DNA from: Oasisia sp. SBJ-2009
Taxonomy: Eukaryota; Annelida; Polychaeta; Sabellida; Siboglinidae
Length of the DNA stretch: 64,000 bases
Direction of reading: 5' to 3'
NCBI GenBank assembly: GCA_964017155.1
Contig: OZ024862.1
Span: 41,793,675 to 41,857,674, forward strand
This document shows, in pieces, positions 45,761 through 57,120 of the stretch. The notes beneath the pieces were generated by a model. It saw only the letters and a program-made list of their open reading frames with translations, did no database searches and was not told the DNA's origin. Position 1 is the first letter of the stretch, and each line of letters opens with the position of its first letter. A program made the position numbers and the translations under genes.

Positions 45761-47164
45761 CTGAACGAAGGCCTTGACCACTGACTGCGTTCATGAAGTG
45801 TTTATTCTGCGGATCGCACCAGAGACCTACGACAAACTTGATCAGCACTTCACGCCGGAGGGCTGAGTCTTTGTCTTCAACCAGCTGCATAAGTTCGTCA
45901 TGTGATCCTAACAGCAGCCCCACGGCTGCTAACATCTCTTGAATGGTGAGATGATGATAGCTCCAGCATCGACGCGTGAAGCATGGCGTCCGATCCTTCG
46001 TCTGAGATTCCGCCAGGAATCCTGCTCTTCGATCTTCGTCTCTTATGTCAAACGAGTCAAGGTCTTCTTCATAAAAGACGATCTGCAGCTTAGTTACCAT
46101 TGTGCAATGTTTCGCCAATTCCGCATGGCTCCTCAAGGACTTGGCCATCGTGTCATAGAATGTCGCTGAGTCTACCCGTGTGCTGCAGTACTTCATAGCT
46201 GGATGATGTTTCCTCGCTATGTTAATGATTGCCATCACGTACAGCTGTGTCATTGTGGTAACTGCTGCTTCGTCCTCTCTGTGTGTGGCTGAGTGCATGT
46301 CAGAAAGACAGACACAGACAAAGTTGCACTGAACCGGCAGGTAACAGAGAGTGGCAATATTCACGTTCTGCTGGAGATTGTGTTTGATGTAGGTTTCTAA
46401 TTCCGTGTCTCCTCGGCTGAACTTCTGAATATACTTCTGTATGCTGTCTGCCGGAAATCCATAAAGCTCGGTGTGTCTGTCACATTGCGGAACATTGTTG
46501 TTGTGACGAGATGTCACAATGACCTTTGCTCCCTTCAGAATGGTGTTGAGTGTGATGCTTGAGAGGAGAGAATTAAGGTCAGTGACCTCGTCAACAACCC
46601 GAACCGCACTAACCTTGACATTTTGATGTTCCAATTCGTCATATCCCTCCTCAACTACCAAGATTTTGGATTTCTCCTCCTGGAGTAGACACATGGCAAC
46701 TCTTTTCTCTGGTCCCGTCAACGGCAGTCCGTCCAGCAAGAGATCCGCAAGTGTCCACTTCCTGTCTTGCTGCAAGTCTCGCAAAGTGATGAGAAACAAA
46801 TAATCGATAGCGTCCTTCCAGAGCTCCCCTCTCGCCCACAATCGTGCCATCTGCTTCATGAGTGTCGACTTGCCGACTCCTGCTCGGCCAAGGATAAGAA
46901 CACTTCTAGGGGCAAGTCTGTCATAGAGCTCATCAAAGAGTTCTGACAGTTGAATTGGGTCACTTGACTGCATGAGACGCTGCAGTTCAGCCACATCACG
47001 ATAACCAGGTGTTTCTGGGAGGTTTGTATTACTGAATTTTTGAATTCGTAGTGTGACAAACATGTTATCAAGTGTGGCCTTAGTGACTAAGTCTACATCA
47101 ATTGACTCTTGGACTGGTATTGTCAAGTCACGGTACGAGTCTTGTAACGCGTTCTTCAGTTTCT
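45761..47164 (-). CDS. NLR gene, NACHT domain exon (1404 nt)
   Basis: One exon, acceptor TTTTTTTCAG and donor TCAG|GTAAGC, phase 1-1, 468 codons. It opens with KLKNALQDSYRDLTIPV, a linker common before NACHT domains. Next come Walker A GRAGVGKST (46863-46889), a Walker B region ILVVEEGYDEL (46632-46664), sensor GAKVIVTSR and LCYLPVQCNFVCVCL. The winged-helix part ends with RRCWSYHHLTIQEMLAAV and VVGLWCDPQNKHFM. This is the ATP-binding switch of NOD-like receptors. Where most NACHT proteins have Asp before G-(L/Y)-DEL, this one has Glu. The long frame continues 47 bases past the donor before a stop. The first listed Met-like start inside it (47126) is TTG and is not the true start. Confidence 0.92.
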
Positions 47165-47509
47165 CTGAAAAAAAACACCAGTGAAAAGTAGCTGTTAACC
47201 GCTAAATAGTACGCAGTGCCCACACAACGCCTGTCTCTTGCTTATAGTTGTTTCAGTAATATATTGTGACACTGCTTACATTTATTTCGTAATAAAAAAA
47301 CAAGTTACGTCCACATTTGGATTACACATAACATATATGCAAGTATATTTTTGGAATTTCAAACACAAATTAAAAGGTGTAATGTTACTAGACACCATTT
47401 TCAAATAACAAACCTTTGTGTTTGCGGATGTGTGTATATGTGTGTATATGTATAGTGATTATGTGAGTATGTAGGTATGTGTACGAAAAAGATATGTGTA
47501 TATATTATA

Positions 47510-48110
47510 TAGTGTGTGTATGTGATGTGGTGTGATGTAGTGTATGAAGGTATGTGCCGAACCGAGTGATATCGACTGACTCGTTAAGTGGGGCTTGCTG
47601 GTATGCCGCTTTCCACAGCATGACCTACAGATTGGCCTGCAGCATAGGCATGAACAGGTTAGACAATGTTGAATGCAGAGCTTTGACTTTGGTATTTTTC
47701 TTCTTCTTAATGAAAGGTGTGAAGTGGTAGTAGACTCCATGGATATCACCAGTGGCTGACCAAAAATTGCGATTAATAAAGGTTTTTGCTGTCAACATCA
47801 AATCCGCCTGCGTTGCGGCCACTTCCCCTAGTATATTTTTCTGGGAAATGTTCAGTGAGCAAGGTGTCTAAGCGCATTGATCTTGGTTTTGGCGTATGGA
47901 TATGAGGTCATGTCGCAGTTGGTGAGGGCGTGCATGCCATGTAACTGCGGAAAATGTGATCCAGCATTGTCATATCCGACCACTCCATCTGCACCTTGCA
48001 TGTCATTGTCTTCACTAAGTACACGGATCATGCTTTTGCCGGAGTTGGCCGCATCAATGAGATAGAAGATCGTGATGAACTCAATGTCAAAAAGCTCCAT
48101 CGACACGAGG
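47510..48110 (-). pseudogene. repeat-derived ORF with HALTxCDxTSYPYxK motif
   Basis: On the minus strand, DNMQGADGVVGYDNAG, PQLHGMHALTNCDMTSYPYA and then TKINALRHL are followed after a stop by VYYHFTPFIKKKKNTKVKAL and VMLWKAAYQQAP in a second frame. I recall this combination (LPGMHALTGCDTTSY...; KALPPT...; LQxxxWK) from large, mobile, uncharacterised gene families in invertebrates that may contain a PIN/FEN-like nuclease fold. It lies in the intron upstream of the NACHT exon, same strand, and is broken by stops. Confidence 0.45.
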
Positions 48111-48289
48111 CTCCTTCGTCAAGATCTCTCCTGCATTGAACGCAGACAGTCACTAGACACACATGTGCTAAGGTCTGCTGACTGTTCATGCTCTTCATCA
48201 TATACATATATTGTAGATGTTTTTCTTTTTACAAATGTTCTGCTCGAAAGTTTCAAATGTTCATCATGGTGTCCTATAAATCTGTTTCA

Positions 48290-48600
48290 CTAATAGGTTC
48301 AATCTAAGCACTTCCCAGACCATATATCCTCAAATTTCGTACAACAACTAACGAACAAAAACACCAGATGTTTCTTAGTATCTACAGCCCACACGGAACA
48401 ATTTAAGAATTCATTTTGTGTAAAACCAATAATTGACTGGAATCAACTTAACAAATCGCAGGTCCAGGCTGAAGACGTAACTGATTTCTGCCGCCTGATC
48501 TGCTGATCAAACACTCAATAACATGCGCACACACCCCACATCGAATATAATAGCCAAAATTGGCTCCTTACGATATACCCCATTCAGATTCAGATGTGTG
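48290..48600 (+). mobile_element. LINE 3' end fragment
   Basis: HFPDHISSNFVQQLT... and FKNSFCVKPIIDWNQLNK fit the last part of CR1/Nimb-like reverse transcriptases (F-P-x-T-I-x-x-W-N-x-L). The end carries TTCAGATTCAGAT, a 3' terminal short repeat. Confidence 0.5.
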
Positions 48601-48658
48601 CGGCCTTTACTGTCGTGCCTCATTGATCGTCACGCACCACTTGTGCAACGTACGGTAA

Positions 48659-49586
48659 TAGTATAGTATGTGGTTATCGTGGGAAGCCTGGCGAGGAGCG
48701 GAGGAATTCCACCGGTGGAAGGTGGTAGTCACCATGTTAAAATATAGGGGGAAAGGTCAAAGGTCAAATTTTGCTCCTGTGGAAAATTATGAATACATTT
48801 TCTGGAGCAAATTTGGTGGAATAGCCCCAATTCCACCCGCCCCGGTGGAAGGACAAAGGTCAAAGGTCACGTATAAAGGTCAAGGTCAAAGGTCACGTGG
48901 TGCCCCCTGGCGGATAGGTCCTGAACCAGTGTCGCCACCTGCCGGATAGACAATGCACTAGCGGCGCCCCCTTACGGACAAGTCACGAACTAGTACTGTC
49001 CAAATTCGTGCATCTTATTTTTAAGGCGTCACCTGGCGGTTAGGTCGTGTACTATTGGCGCCCCCCTTACGGACAATTCACGAATTAGTACTGTCAAAAT
49101 CCGTGCGTCTTATTTTCTTAAAGGCGCTCTCTGGCGGATATATCGTGAACTAGTCACGAACTAGTAGTGTCAAAATTCGTGCGTCTAATTTTTTAAAGTG
49201 GCGCCCCCTGGTGGATAGGTCGTGTATTGGTGTCGCCCCCTACGGACAATTCACAAACTAATACTGTCCAAATTCGTGTCTTATTTTTTTAAATTACATC
49301 AAAATGGCGTTAGGGGTCATGTAGCACCCCCTCGCGGATAGATGATGAATTACAAACTAGGTGAAAGAACAAGAGGAGTCATCTGACGGATATGTATTCA
49401 GCTAATCAATCACGTGACTTAATATTACAGCCGTCAACTAGTGTACTCTCTGACTCCAATGTTTTTTTTTTCATCCAACTCGATACAATGTTGCAATAAA
49501 ACGGTGCGCTTATACCAGAAATAGCATTCTTGTAACAACGTATCGTCGTGTCACCGCGCGTGTTTGTCGAGTTGTGATTGGTTGTA
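48659..49586. repeat. left terminal inverted repeat with subrepeats and AGGTCA arrays
   Basis: Outer part: GGAATTCCACCGGTGGAA palindrome, then AAAGGTCAAAGGTCA and AAGGTCAAGGTCAAAGGTCA arrays. Inner part: about four units containing a GGCGCCCCC-(T)GGCGGATAGG segment, a CACGAACTAGTA segment and CAAATTCGTGCGTCTTATTT. The inner edge is ATTGGTTGTA. Confidence 0.85.
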
Positions 49587-49631
49587 ACGCTTCGACCCGC
49601 CCACGTGACCCAAAGCGTGGTCTTGTGAACG

Positions 49632-49672
49632 TATATAACACGGCCGGTTTTCGAGATTGTCATTCGTTCTCC
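49632..49672 (+). promoter_or_regulatory. TATA promoter of the element's zinc-finger gene
   Basis: TATATAA at 49632-49638 is followed at +30 by GAGATTGTCATTCGTTC, an initiator-like context. The same pair, with ATATAA and GGTTTTTCGAGGTTGTCATC, is kept in the decayed copy at 26095-26130, which argues for function. Confidence 0.6.
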
Positions 49673-49681
49673 GACATCGAC

Positions 49682-49756
49682 ATGGCTAAAGTTATACTGA
49701 ACCACCCAGAGTATTGCCACTACAAACCGGGCCCCAGTGGCGACAGCGTCGGGTAA
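49682..49756 (+). CDS. short ORF at the 5' end of the zinc-finger transcript
   Basis: An ATG 44 bp after the TATA box opens MAKVILNHPEYCHYKPGP, SGDSVG and TAA. It does not join in frame to the finger exon through the strong donor at 49779 (CATGTG|GTAAGTATT). The frame that does join (ASGKDSETVHV) has no ATG. Either this is an upstream ORF, or this copy has lost its start. Confidence 0.3.
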   Translation: MAKVILNHPEYCHYKPGPSGDSVG

Positions 49757-49897
49757 AGATTCGGAAACAGTTCATGTGGTAAGTATTTGTCAATGGCATA
49801 TTTCTATTTCAATTTTTCGTGTTAACAAGTTTGGAAAACGCGAATACAAATATTAATGTACATTACATTACTAAAAATCTCGTTCGTTCTTGTAGTC

Positions 49898-50075
49898 GGA
49901 AGTCCGCGCCGTCCCACCACCACCACCACTATCACCATCGCCGACAGGGCTCGATTGCCCGCACTGTGGGAAGACATTTTCGAGGCAGGGCAACAGGAAG
50001 ATACATCTGTCCAGCGGTCGTTGCACCCGTCGCGAGAGGGCCGCGGCGGACGACACCTTGGACGCCATCGTTGTG
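49898..50075 (+). CDS. element zinc-finger gene, finger exon
   Basis: The acceptor TTCTTGTAG and donor GTT|GTGAGT give a phase 0-0 exon. In that frame it encodes SEVRAVPPPPPLSPSPTG, then LDCPHCGKTFSRQGNRKIH and LSSGRCTRRERAAADD. The C-P-H-C-G-K-x-F...H...C layout is a C2HC version of the classical finger, likely to bind nucleic acid. Other frames of this GC-rich exon give H- and T-runs and are shadows. Paralogues occur at 26285 and 26624. Confidence 0.6.
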
Positions 50076-50384
50076 AGTTAAACGTTGTAGTAATATACTT
50101 TGGTATGTTTCCGTTAAAAATCCCGCTTCCTGCCACATACAAAACATAACTTCCGTAAAAAATGCCGCCTCGCATATCGTCCGTAACAAAGACACCCCCC
50201 TAAATGGTGGCGCAAACGTATGTACCACGTTGGTGCAAAAGACTTTTCTGTTATGCACGAAAGCATGCAGAAGCACAAGTTGAACACTTGGTTGGGACAC
50301 GGGTGTCTCTCACCATTAAGAAAAGTAAACGAAAAGGCTACACCAACTACAACATCTGCATTCGTGCGTGCTGTTTCAGGCCGA

Positions 50385-50892
50385 ATCTCAAACCGGCGAC
50401 GAAGGCTCCACTTGTGTACGTTCTACATCCCGTGTTCAATGTTCGTCGAACTCTGCTACCGATGTCACAACGGAATCGTCCGACTGCGCAACTACTACTT
50501 CTTCTAGGTGTAACGTGAACATTACCGTCGACAATCCTGTTAACGAAATGAAGAGGACGCTTGCACGTCACATTGCATGCGGTGTCGATGAGCTTACGAA
50601 ACTGCGCTGCTACCGTTGCGAGAAAGACCACACTAGTCAACGCCAACACGATTGTTTCTTGCCTGAGGACATTTTAATTGACATGTACTTTGACGAGGCT
50701 TTGGAGAAAGTTAACTCCACTGCAGTCATTAGAGACTGGCTGACCCTTTTATTCGAGGTAAATCTTACACAATCCGACGTGGCACTCGAACAGCTGAACG
50801 CCGTCAAGAGTTGGTTGGAGGAGTATCCTTCAGAACAATGGCGAAATCATGTTAAGCTTATGATACTTGCCCCTTGGAAAGATGACCTGTAA
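50385..50892 (+). CDS. element zinc-finger gene, C-terminal exon
   Basis: GTGCTGTTTCAG precedes a frame in phase 0 with the finger exon: AESQTGDEGSTCVRSTSR..., a Ser/Thr-rich linker, NEMKRTLARHIACGVDEL, then LRCYRCEKDHTSQRQHDC, and an acidic helical tail (DILIDMYFDEALEKVN, SWLEEYPSEQWRN) ending WKDDL and TAA at 50892. C-x2-C-x4-H-x5-H-x-C could be a second metal site. AATAAA at 50991 (TTTTAATAAACATG) would end the message. I know no family for it; no DDE, DDD or other transposase motif is present. Confidence 0.55.
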
Positions 50893-51454
50893 ATAAATAC
50901 ATGTGTTGTGCAGAGCAACAGTGAAAATAATGTTTAAGGTTAGTTAGCTGCTTTTGGGAATGACATGTAAATACATATGTTGTGTTTTAATAAACATGTG
51001 CAAACTATTAGTGCATTTTTGTGTTCTCTCTCTCTCTCAGTATATAATTGTAGTTCACACGTCGCTACCATGTCCACACTCTAGGTTACACACACATATC
51101 ACGTTTTCCACGTAGGTAACTTACATATGTCGTTGCGCAACCAATACACACGACGCTAGGACAGTTTTGTGTCATGTGCAAACCATAACTACCGTTACAA
51201 TTACGCTTCCTACAACGTGGAAAACAAAACATCCGTAAAAATGGTGGGTCAGATCAGGGCCGTAACACAATTTCTTGCGAAATTACACCTTCGATCATAG
51301 TCATAACGTTAACAAACTAGTGACATTTAATGTTTTCGTCACGATAACCTTGATAAGTTTTCTTAATTGCCTGAGTCAGTGTGCTCACCTCCTTCCATTT
51401 CGTAACGTTTCACCGTTTCATTGCGTTACACAGGTGGTGTTTTCACAAATTTAA

Positions 51455-51700
51455 CGTGTTCGTAAACTTTTGTTTTGTAAACATTTGTGTTGTAAACATT
51501 TGTTTTGTTTTGTAAACATAACGTGTTTGTAAACTTTTATTTTGTATTTTGTTTTGTAAACATAACTTGTTTTATAAACGTAACTTGTATGTAAACTTTA
51601 GTTTTGTTTTGTAAACATAACGTGTTTGTAAACTTTTGTTTTGTATTTTGTTTTGTATACATAACTTGTTTTATAAACATAAAATTGTGGCATGTAGACA
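51455..51700. repeat. minisatellite TTGTAAACnTTTTGTTT
   Basis: About ten degenerate copies of TTTGTTTTGTAAACATAAC(G)TG lie between the element's gene and its right TIR. Confidence 0.8.
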
Positions 51701-51893
51701 CTAAAAACACGTAAAATTGACAAATTGATGGCGGTGAAACGATGAAAAAAGTTGTAAAATGGTACAAAGTTGGCACACCGAGTTAGGAAACTATGAAAAA
51801 CATGACAAAGTTGTGGCGTAGAATAGAAAAATATACTATTTTACTACAAGTTACAAGAATAACTTAGTTAAATTTGTGAAAACACCACCTGTG

Positions 51894-52738
51894 TACAACC
51901 AATCACAACTCGACAAACACGCGCGGTGACACGACGATACATTGTTACAAGAATGCTATTTCTGGTATAAGCGCACCGTTTTATTGCAACATTGTATCGA
52001 GTTGGATGGAAAAAAACATTGGAGTCAGAGAGTACACTAGTTAACGGCTGTAATATTAAGTCACGTGATTGATTAGCTGAATACATATCCGTCAGATGAC
52101 TCCACTTGTTCTTTCACCTAGTTTGTAATTCTTGTCATCTATCCGCGAGGGGGTGCTACATGACCCCTAACGCCATCTTACATTTAAAAAAATAAGACAC
52201 ACGAATTTGGACAGTATTAGTTCACGAATTGTCCGTAAGGGGGCGACACTAGTACACGACCTATCCACCAGGGGCGCCACTTAAAAAAAATAAGACGCAC
52301 GAATTTTGACACTACTAGTTCGTGACTTGTCCAGCAGGCGGCGCCACTAGTTCACGAGATATCCGCCAGATGGCGCCTTTATAAAAAAAAATAAGACGCA
52401 CGGATTTTGACAGTACTAGTTCGTGAAGTGTCCGTAAGGGGCGCCACTAGTACACGACCTAACCGCCAGGTGGCGACACTGGTTCATGACCTATCCGCCA
52501 GGGAGCCGCCACTTGACCGTTGACCTTGACACGTGACCTTTGACCTTCCACCGGGGCGGGTGGAATTGGGGTTATTCCACCAAATTTGCCCCGGAAAATG
52601 TGTTCATCATTTTCCACCGGAGCAACATTTTGACCTTTGACCTTTTTTCCTATCTTTTAACATGGTGACTACCACCTTCCACCGGTGGAATTCCTCCGCT
52701 ACGCGCCAGGCTTCCCACGATAACCACATACTATACTA
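51894..52738. repeat. right terminal inverted repeat
   Basis: The inverted counterpart of 48659-49586, with the same CACGAACT and CCGCCAGG(T)GGCGCC unit series, TGACCTTTGACCTT arrays and TTCCACCGGTGGAATTCC near the end. Confidence 0.85.
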
Positions 52739-52899
52739 CGTACGGTAAATGAACGACCACACACTCCTTGGTGGTGTCGGAAACTCGATGAAATGAAAGG
52801 CCAGGTGTATGAGCACAATTGGCGGCGCAACAGGATCGATAGCCACCGTGTTTGTTATACCGAGTTGCATGATAAATACTGTAGATAAATACTTCCACT

Positions 52900-54700
52900 A
52901 AAGCCGCGTTTTACATTAAAATGATCGAAACCGCCTCGAATGACAATAGAGCAATGTTGCGCATTGTGCACAGCTTGCTTGCCCGAAAATGCGCAAACTC
53001 TACCGAATGACACTGGTGGCTCTGCTATTCTTGCAGACCGTTTCCCGAGTCACTTCGCCGACAAGATCGACTCTTTCCGCCGCCAAATCCGAGAACCATC
53101 AACGAATGTCTATAACGCGCACGCACGTGTTATTTAGTCGCCACTGGTGGTATTTCAGCCGGCTTTCACTCGAAGAGGTAACGTCGCTTATTCAAAATTG
53201 CAAGATAAAGACGTCCAAGATCGATCCACTGTCCCCGCTATCCTAAAAGCTAATACCTACATTTTGACGTTGATTCTCACGAATATCATCAACCAATCGT
53301 ATGAATCATCCACAGTTCCAGCAAGCATGAAACATGCTGTCATCATGCCTCTTCTAAAACGCTCCCGTCTTTCCGCCGACGACTACGCCAGCTACCGAAA
53401 TATCTCTAACCTTTCGTATGCATCCAAATTACTCGAACGTCACGTCTCTGCCCAACTTCGTTTACATCTGCAAGGCAACGACTTCGTAGATTCGTTTCAG
53501 AGCGCCTACCGCCCGGCACACAGCGTCGAAACAGCGATTGTATGCATTCAAGATGACGTATTACGATATCTGGGTGTTCATAAGCATGTAGTACTTGCAC
53601 TACTCGATCTTAACACTACGTTTGACACCATAAACCATGACATTCTCTCTTTGCTGCCTCGCAACGTACTTTACAGACGGAATACAGTGAGTCAGTGTGG
53701 ACGGTCACTCATCTAACCAGTGAATCTGCGTCGGCAACTGACCGGATATCTCGCTGTGTCATGGACGTGAAAGTATGGTTGGCGTCGCCTTATATTTGAA
53801 TGAAGCGAAAACAGAGGCTATTCTGTTTTCTACATCGAACCACCGTGCTTCGCAACCACGTCTTTTTCCCAACGAACTATGTGGACGCAGCGTCATCACC
53901 ATGGCCGACATACGCGACCTTGGCGTGCATCTCTACTCCACTTTGTCGATGACCGCACACGTAAGCTGTACCTGCCGAACTGCCTACGCCCAGATTCGTT
54001 GCATACCACAAATACGATCTGCTCTAACGCATAGAGCCTGCAAGACAATTGTCCAAGCGTTAGGCACGTCGCGATTTTTTGAAAATGCAACCCTGTACGG
54101 CATTACTGGGACATTGTTACATCGAATAGAGATGGTCCAGCGATCAGCTGCGCGTCGTCCTACGTTTGCATCGCCGTGATCAACACAGCATGACGGCGGA
54201 ACTTCGAGAACTGCACTGGCTACTGGCGACGCAGCGAAATCAGTTTAAACTGCTGACTCGCGCGCTAACAGTCCACGCTATCTTGCTGAACGTGTAACAG
54301 ATTATGTTCCTTATCGCAGTAGCCGTTCGGCTGACAAGGCTCTCGTTGTCGTTCCTAGGATTAACCTGGAACGCTTCGGCCGACGAGCTTCTTCATGCCC
54401 AGGACCACCACTTTGGAATTCGCTTCCATTACATCTCAGAACACAATGCGTTTCTCGACTTTTTAGAAAGGACCTTACATTTTAAGGCGTTTTACTCAAT
54501 TATCTATATAATGTTGTGCATTGTGTTATAATCGCAATGAGTACTTTTAATCTGCTAATCTGTTGTAGTATAGAGGTCCTATATACACTGTGTTGTAATG
54601 TAACCTTTACATTCGTAACCTACTTTTAATTTTACATGTAAGTACCCCTGAATTTATTTTGTAAAGATATTTGGTGTTGAAATAAATTTAAATGAATTAA
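52900..54700 (+). mobile_element. L2-like LINE, decayed, central RT deleted
   Basis: Plus-strand pieces in order: ADRFPSHFADKIDSFRRQIR; ASYRNISNLSYASKLLERH and DSFQSAYRPAHSVETAIV and LALLDLNTTFDTINHD; LNEAKTEAILFST and DLGVHLYSTLSMTAHVS; LRELHWLL; then FLERTLHFKAFYSII. The segment that should hold the catalytic YADD box is missing between about 53710 and 53770, and frames shift. The end has AATAAATTTAAATGAATTAA. It lies next to the right end of the 48659 element and antisense to the NLR gene. Confidence 0.75.
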
Positions 54701-55112
54701 AAATACCCTCATTGGGATCAAACGGATACCATGAAGAGATGGCATCAAAACGGATGCCCTCTTTTAATGACATCCAACCGGGAATCAATGTATACGTCAT
54801 TTATATTAAAGGAACATCACTGTGTTGGACATTTATCAACAATACAATTATGAAACATCATATGAAATATCACAAATATCCCAAAATAATCATGCATTAT
54901 AATGTTTTGTGATCTGAATATTTGCAGTGCGCTTGGTGGAACATCTGTGGTATTTCGACTGCTGAAGTTCACGTTTAAATATCATCAATACCAAAGTCAC
55001 AACCTCGATCGATGTTGCTGTCGTTTCGTTATAGATTGTGCCATTGTTATGGGTTGTGCGATTTCTCCTTGATACATATGCTAACTCAGGTATGCGTCAA
55101 AACATAACTAAC

Positions 55113-55178
55113 CTGCAACAAATTTGGTATCAGGCTCTGCCTTGCTCGCCTCTTCCTTAGCAAGTTGATCTACTCGAT
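55113..55178 (-). CDS. NLR gene, 66-nt helical exon
   Basis: Flanked by GTTTGTTGCAG and GTTAGTTATG, phase 1-1. It encodes (D)RVDQLAKEEASKAEPDTK then FVA, with heptad-like spacing in its first half (V--L---E). It reads straight into the NACHT exon linker (EKLKNALQDSY). Confidence 0.7.
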
Positions 55179-56379
55179 CTGCAACAAACACACATTCTAG
55201 TATCATCAATCAACATTTATGTATTGATTTATGTTGATATAATGAAGTTGGTGACAGTGTTCTGTCATGAAGTCACAACAATGCCAAATATTGGTGACAG
55301 TTTTACGTCATAATATCACAACATTGACACAGGTTGGTAACAGCTTGTTGTCAACATTTAACAACAGTGTCACAGGGTGGTGACAGTTACAATTTTATGA
55401 TCCCATTGGTCTCTTCCAAACAATCTTTTTATAACGATAATCTCAAGCCGACCTTTATGTGCTGGCACTGCGTTTGGTCACTGTCATGGTTTTGTTGTCA
55501 TAAAGGCTTGTTCTACGTCCCAATGTGATTACACCGATCATCGATATTGATATCTCCGAGTCCCTATGGATTCAAAGTCTTCAGAGTCATGACCTGTCAG
55601 GGTATTGGACTAGAGGCACCAGCATGACAGGCGGTTGTGCAACACATTACAATATTGCATGCATGGTATCACGTGAAGTATCAAATACAGCTCGACTGTT
55701 GATGTTTAGCTCCTCAACCGTCCACGTAGCTGTCTTGCGACTAATACCAGATGAGCTCACCAAGCACTTGTGGTATCTAATAGAATTACTTGTTGGGTTA
55801 GCTGTTTTGACAGTTAGGTCAGTTCATCAATAAAGATATTAATGGTAAGCGCTCCTTGACAGCAGGAACCTACTCCATCTCATTCAAAGAAGGTTACTCT
55901 CACTGTCAAATCTTTCCGCTGCATCGTTTGACCTGACGACACTGCTAGATGGATGTGTCCAAGTCAAACCAGATAAGTAGGAGGAATTAAATAACTTCAA
56001 GCATGCTAGAGATGTAATTTGTACAAAGAAACTCGCGCATGGTCATGCTTAACGAGGAATTGCTCTGATTAAATAAATTCAGTGGCCTCTTGTTAAACAT
56101 TTAACACCAGCTTCAGTTCTTGCTGCAGGTTTTTGAAGAGTACCGTCATGACTACCCAGACAGCAGGAAGCAAACTATAACCGGATAAAGTGGACAGCGA
56201 GAAACAAATGTCATGCACAAAAACCACGAATCTGCTGCACGAAATTTACCCACACTGAGACAGTAAAAAGATTAATCTGAATACAAACCATGGTTTTACT
56301 ATGTGAACTAAGACATTACCTAAATATCTATTCATTGCAATATTTCTGACAGTAGGTTGAGTTTTTCATACATACGTAA

Positions 56380-57115
56380 TCACGATCATCATAATTGTGC
56401 AGCCATAGCGTCCCGTGGTTGGGCAAATGCTGCTTCCACGTCTGCCTATCTTGCGCTGTCCTCTGCCAGATGGTACCCTCCAGTAGTCGTCTAGTTCGCA
56501 TATCCACAGTCTCGCCGGTCTTCCTCTAGGTCTTTTCCTTCGTAGGGTTTCCAGGTGTTGATGCGCAGTGTCCATCGGTATATCGTATCCTGCTGACGTG
56601 CTTTGCCCAAGTCTACTTCCGTCTTCTGATTTATTCAATCACATATGTGACCTTTGTCTTTTCTCTTACACAGATGTTATATTTTTGTCCCTGTATGTGA
56701 TGTTTAACAGACTCCTTTCCATCTTTGTTTGCGCGGGTGGTGAGTGCCCGTGTTTCCGGGCCGTAAGTCATTGCTGGAAGTACGCATGAGTTATAGACTT
56801 GTCTCGTCAAGCATGTTTCAATGCTACCCTTGAAGATGTCGCGGTGCTTTGTGAATCCTGTTGTCCATCCACCGTGATTCTTATTTGAATCTCCTTACCT
56901 TGGTGTTTTTCTCTGGTTTTGTTGCTCTGTCTCAGGTAGGCGTAGCTTTCAATGTTCTCAATCTGAGTGTTGTTGACATAGATTGGTGTGTCATTTTCCA
57001 TCATCATCTTTGTCTTCGACGTGTTCATCTTCAAGTCCAGCTTTTCGATTTCATCAGCTAATTCCTGAAGCAGTTGGTGTTGTGCATGTGGTGTAGTAGC
57101 GCACATAACAATAGA
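56380..57115 (-). mobile_element. LINE RT C-terminal fragment (ELADEIEKL group)
   Basis: On the minus strand: QLLQELADEIEKLDLKMN, TPIYVNNTQIENIESYAYL, then later RPRGRPARLW and ELDDYWRV. This is the tail of a very common invertebrate endonuclease-RT LINE whose end reads RGRPARRWRDELDDYW. It is frame-broken. The companion 5' part is at 57905-58970. Confidence 0.7.
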
Positions 57116-57120
57116 AAACA

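Larger units (their letters stand above)
48659..52738 (+). mobile_element. 4.1 kb long-TIR (foldback/Mutator-like) element carrying a zinc-finger gene
   Basis: TAGTATAGTATGTGGTTATC at the left end is matched inverted at the right (GATAACCACATACTATACTA). The flanks are CGTACGGTAA on both sides (48649-48658 and 52739-52748), a perfect 10-bp target-site duplication. Left TIR 48659-49586 (about 928 bp), right TIR about 51894-52738 (845 bp); they differ in the number of internal subrepeats. The interior has a promoter and a spliced gene of C2HC-finger type, with no transposase I recognise. Long TIRs and 9-10-bp duplications are usual for Mutator-like and foldback elements, so mobilisation in trans is likely. 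It sits in an NLR intron, antisense to that gene. Confidence 0.85.

Noticed and set aside
49819..50300. His-, Thr- and Arg-rich ORFs overlapping the element's finger exon
   Set aside because: Alternate frames of a CCACCACC-rich exon; only the frame with the CPHCGKTF finger joins in phase to the next exon.
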